The position numbers and the translations under genes were made by a program. 64,000 nucleotides of DNA from JAJFKB01 sp965230515. Lineage in GTDB: Bacteria > Pseudomonadota > Gammaproteobacteria > Pseudomonadales > IMCC2047. Positions 61,688 through 64,000 of this stretch are shown one piece after another. Position 1 is the first letter of the stretch; every line of letters begins with the position of its first letter. The notes beneath the pieces were generated by a model that saw nothing but the letters and a program-made list of their open reading frames with translations, ran no database searches and was not told where the DNA came from. The DNA lies in contig OZ246007.1 of assembly GCA_965230515.1 (NCBI GenBank), positions 744,001 through 808,000 of the forward strand, in the 5' to 3' direction.

Positions 61688-62266
61688 GTGCGTTACCAAA
61701 ATCTCATAGCCGAAATCGATAGAATCAATAGTCAGGACCCCAACCAGGAAGAGGTAAGCAGAAAAACCGTTGCCAGGGAATTGGTCTACAGCAAAAGGAT
61801 GCTGGCACGCTTACTTTCGATTGAACCTGACGCATCAGAATTGCTTAAAATTGCTGTTTATGGCCAGCACATTAATCGCTGGAAAATTCCCCGACAAAGT
61901 TACCCCGAAGGAAGAAAAGGCTATTTAGCATGGCGAAGAGCGCTGGCAGAGCACCACGCTCAACTGACCTCCAAACTTATGATAGAGTGCGGGTATAGCG
62001 AACAAGAGGCCGCTCAGGTTCGCCAGGTCATCAAAAAAGAAAATTTAAAGAGTGATTTTAGTGCTCAAACACTCGAAGATGTTGCTTGTCTGGTGTTTCT
62101 TGAATACTATCTTGCGCCAATGCAAAAGAAGCATTGTCCGGAAAAGATAGTTGGGGTCATACGCAAGACCTGGCATAAAATGTCTCACAGCGGACGGGAG
62201 CATGCGCTTCAATTGCGTTACACGGAAGATCAGAATGAACTGATTCAGAAAGCGCTGGCCCAGTAG
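61688..62266 (+). CDS. DUF4202 protein
   Basis: 192 residues from a GTG at 61688. The pattern HINRWKIPRQSYPEGRKGYL, then LEDVACLVFLEYYLAPM and SGREHALQL fits DUF4202, an HD-like all-helical family often linked to siroheme, sulfate or nitrite genes. Here it is 102 bp before cysG and after the cytochrome c genes. The conserved His and Asp residues may bind a metal, but no reaction is known to me. Confidence 0.75.
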   Translation: MRYQNLIAEIDRINSQDPNQEEVSRKTVARELVYSKRMLARLLSIEPDASELLKIAVYGQHINRWKIPRQSYPEGRKGYLAWRRALAEHHAQLTSKLMIECGYSEQEAAQVRQVIKKENLKSDFSAQTLEDVACLVFLEYYLAPMQKKHCPEKIVGVIRKTWHKMSHSGREHALQLRYTEDQNELIQKALAQ

Positions 62267-62296
62267 CGGAAAAATCGGTTTTGTTCTTCGGTTTAA

Positions 62297-62310
62297 TTGT
62301 TGTACATCAA
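62297..62310 (+). promoter_or_regulatory. FNR/Dnr-like site upstream of cysG
   Basis: TTGTTGTACATCAA differs at one base from TTGAT-N4-ATCAA. Its centre is about 65 bp before the cysG ATG, so siroheme synthesis may be raised together with nirS. Confidence 0.5.
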
Positions 62311-62326
62311 TATTTAGCTATAAAGA

Positions 62327-62346
62327 AAGACTAGTATTCTAGTCTT
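62327..62346 (+). promoter_or_regulatory. 8-bp dyad in the cysG leader
   Basis: AAGACTAG-TATT-CTAGTCTT is a perfect inverted repeat 22 bp before the cysG ATG. It may be an operator or a leader hairpin. Confidence 0.4.
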
Positions 62347-62368
62347 CTGAAATTCGGGGTAGTTACCT

Positions 62369-63742
62369 ATGGACCATTTACCAATATTTACCAAAATGAC
62401 TGGTAAAAGTTGTCTATTGGTGGGCGGCGGCAACGTTGCGGCACGTAAGCTTGAAATAGTTCTGGAAGCTGGCGCAAGGGTGACCCTGGTTGCCCCGGAG
62501 ATTAGCGAAGAGATCAAAACTAACCGCAGCGACAACCTGCTACTTGTTAACGGTCCTTACGAGTCCAGCATGATGGATGGCATGGATCTGGTGATCGCGG
62601 CCACCAATGACCAACATTTAAATCAGACCATCTATGAAGATGCTTCACAGCGACACCTGTTCGTCAATGTAGTCGACAATACTGAGCTGTGCAGCTTTAT
62701 CATGCCCGCAATAATTGACCGGTCGCCCATCACAATTGCCGTGAGCACATCTGGTAAAGCCCCGGTTCTGGCAAGACTGCTGCGTGGTAAGATCGAATCC
62801 ATGATTCCTCATCGCTACGGTCATCTGGCAAAACTGGCCGACCGCTTTCGTGATCAGGTAAAAGAAAAGCTCACGGAAGGTACTGCGAGAAAGAACTTCT
62901 GGGAGAATGTTTTCGAGGGCTCCATCGCAGAACAGGTACTCGCAGGCAACGAGGATACAGCCGACAAAGAGCTTCAGACATTACTTGACAGTAATGAGCA
63001 ACATCCTCAACAACAGGGCGAAGTTTATCTGGTCGGCTCGGGTCCGGGTGATGCGGATTTATTGACCTTCAGAGCACTGCGCCTTATGCAGAAAGCCGAC
63101 GTCGTGGTTTATGACAGGCTGGTCTCAAAAGACATTCTTAATCTGGTACGACGTGATGCAGACAAGTTCTATGTTGGCAAACAGGCCAGCAATCACTGCG
63201 TCCCTCAGGACCAGATTAACAACCTGCTTGTTAAACTGGCGAATGAAGGGAAAAGAGTATTACGTCTGAAAGGTGGCGATCCCTATATATTTGGCAGAGG
63301 TGGCGAAGAAGCCGAAGAGTTGATCAAGGCGGGTATAGGTTTTCAGGCTGTCCCCGGTATAACCTCAGCGGCAGGCGCCTCAAATTATTGCGGCATCCCA
63401 TTAACTCACAGGGATTACGCGCAGTCGGTGACGTTTGCAACCGGTCATCTAAAAGATAACAGCGTCAACCTTGACTGGAAAGCTCTGGCTCGGGACGGAC
63501 AGACACTGGTTATTTATATGGGCCTGGGTGGCTTACCGGTTATTTCCGAGCAATTGATTGGGCATGGCATGAACGCCAGCACTCCAGTTGCCGTAATCCA
63601 CCGGGCAACACAACCGGAACAGCAGATTCTGATCAGTGATCTCGAAAATGTACCTCAAAAAGTGATCGATGAAAAACTCAAAACGCCCAGCATTTTAATC
63701 ATCGGAGAAGTTGTAAAACTAAGGCCTCGCCTGGGCCACTAA
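62369..63742 (+). CDS. cysG: Siroheme synthase
   Basis: 457 residues. The N-terminal CysG-A part (dehydrogenase/ferrochelatase) has the NAD site CLLVGGGNVAARKLEIVLEAG and the chelatase residues in NVVDNTELCSFIMPA; the C-terminal methyltransferase part starts at EVYLVGSGPGDADLLTFRAL with VYDRLVSK, VLRLKGGDPYIFGRG and GITSAAGASNYCGIPLTHRD. It makes siroheme from uroporphyrinogen III. Siroheme serves assimilatory nitrite and sulfite reductases and is the precursor of heme d1 of NirS. Stand-alone behind an FNR/Dnr-like site. Confidence 0.95.
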   Translation: MDHLPIFTKMTGKSCLLVGGGNVAARKLEIVLEAGARVTLVAPEISEEIKTNRSDNLLLVNGPYESSMMDGMDLVIAATNDQHLNQTIYEDASQRHLFVNVVDNTELCSFIMPAIIDRSPITIAVSTSGKAPVLARLLRGKIESMIPHRYGHLAKLADRFRDQVKEKLTEGTARKNFWENVFEGSIAEQVLAGNEDTADKELQTLLDSNEQHPQQQGEVYLVGSGPGDADLLTFRALRLMQKADVVVYDRLVSKDILNLVRRDADKFYVGKQASNHCVPQDQINNLLVKLANEGKRVLRLKGGDPYIFGRGGEEAEELIKAGIGFQAVPGITSAAGASNYCGIPLTHRDYAQSVTFATGHLKDNSVNLDWKALARDGQTLVIYMGLGGLPVISEQLIGHGMNASTPVAVIHRATQPEQQILISDLENVPQKVIDEKLKTPSILIIGEVVKLRPRLGH

Positions 63743-63777
63743 GCCATTTATCGAATAGCGACACCCTTTAAAAACTG

Positions 63778-64000
63778 TTATTGCGAGACTGGCTGCTGGC
63801 TGTCAGAGGCCACTTCAGTCTCATCATCTTTCTCCGCCTCATCCTCCGCTTGGGCAAGCAACTCAGGCAGCTGCGTAACTACTTGCTCCCCGGTAGCACC
63901 TTTAACCCAAAGAAAAGCAGGGCTTTTCATCTGTGCATAGTAGGAAGGAGCCGCATTAAAATCACGTTGCCACCTGAACTCTCCTGCAATGCCAACGAGC
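63778..64000 (-). CDS. C-terminal part of an unknown protein (5' end outside window)
   Basis: A frame of 73 codons ends at TAA 63778-63780 and is open to the right edge. The readable part includes QMKSPAFLWVKGATGEQVV and an acidic, Gln-rich tail (EDEAEKDDETEVASDSQQPV). Not recognised. Convergent with cysG. Confidence 0.5.
   Translation of the reverse strand, partial: LVGIAGEFRWQRDFNAAPSYYAQMKSPAFLWVKGATGEQVVTQLPELLAQAEDEAEKDDETEVASDSQQPVSQ

Overview
The window looks like a chromosomal stretch of a facultatively anaerobic, denitrifying aquatic gammaproteobacterium. The evidence is the gene set (TusBCD/DsrC, SbcB, PilU, SlyD, SrkA, YqcC, CysG, class I fumarase, a PtrA-like M16 protease, RAYT/REP elements) and Gammaproteobacteria-type Zur and FNR/Dnr operators. 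Base composition is moderate. I cannot fix the order or genus from sequence alone.

Layout. 1-1728: start of a periplasmic [NiFe] hydrogenase-2 operon (hybO, hybA running off the window). 2011-8789: copper/silver RND efflux (cusA, cusB with a fused CusF domain, cusC) plus a small Cys/His-rich copper-associated protein. 9149-10853: unrecognised exported or membrane proteins. 11001-18913: housekeeping genes: tRNA-Ser, a YccA-type BI-1 protein, a tusDCB-dsrC sulfur-relay operon with a membrane protein and a methyltransferase, a cold-shock protein, slyD, an aminotransferase, a TauE exporter and an esterase. 19213-20108: tRNA-Gly/Cys/Leu cluster invaded by palindromic repeats and an att-like tRNA-Leu scar. 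20215-20976: TumE/TumA-type toxin-antitoxin pair. 20998-29006: a compact zinc-starvation regulon (ABC exporter-type pair, DUF3299 protein, COG0523 GTPase, MerC-like protein, Zur, DUF2796 ZrgA-like protein, ZnuD-like receptor) with two almost identical Zur boxes. 29103-31526: a RAYT transposase with a decayed tandem array of its own 3' end and REP motifs. 32300-46737: mixed housekeeping genes. 46950-63742: a respiratory nitrogen-oxide region.

The respiratory region is the most interesting part. NirS (cytochrome cd1 nitrite reductase) and a NosR/NirI-type protein lie beside two heme A synthase paralogues and a TlpA thioredoxin. They are followed by a minus-strand cluster transcribed from 60730 down to 53610: a 53-residue membrane peptide, a CuA-bearing subunit II, a B-family heme-copper subunit I, a SenC/Sco protein, a cytochrome b/ferredoxin/MvhD fusion, an unknown periplasmic protein and a second heme-copper-like subunit I. 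In the first subunit I the cross-linked Tyr of oxygen reductases is replaced (His-Ser-Ser-Gln-Gln in place of His-Pro-x-Val-Tyr), while all six histidine ligands are kept. This fits an sNOR-like nitric oxide reductase (norSY-senC type). The second subunit I lacks the His-His pair needed for CuB. FNR/Dnr-type boxes precede nirS, the nirI-like gene and cysG, and a weaker one precedes the cluster. CysG makes siroheme, the precursor of heme d1 of NirS.

Inferred logic: NirS makes NO, the heme-copper cluster may remove it, cytochrome c at 60920 may carry electrons, and Sco/TlpA/CtaA proteins mature the copper and heme centres. No norBC or nosZ is present in the window. Functions beyond family recognition are inference from sequence and context.
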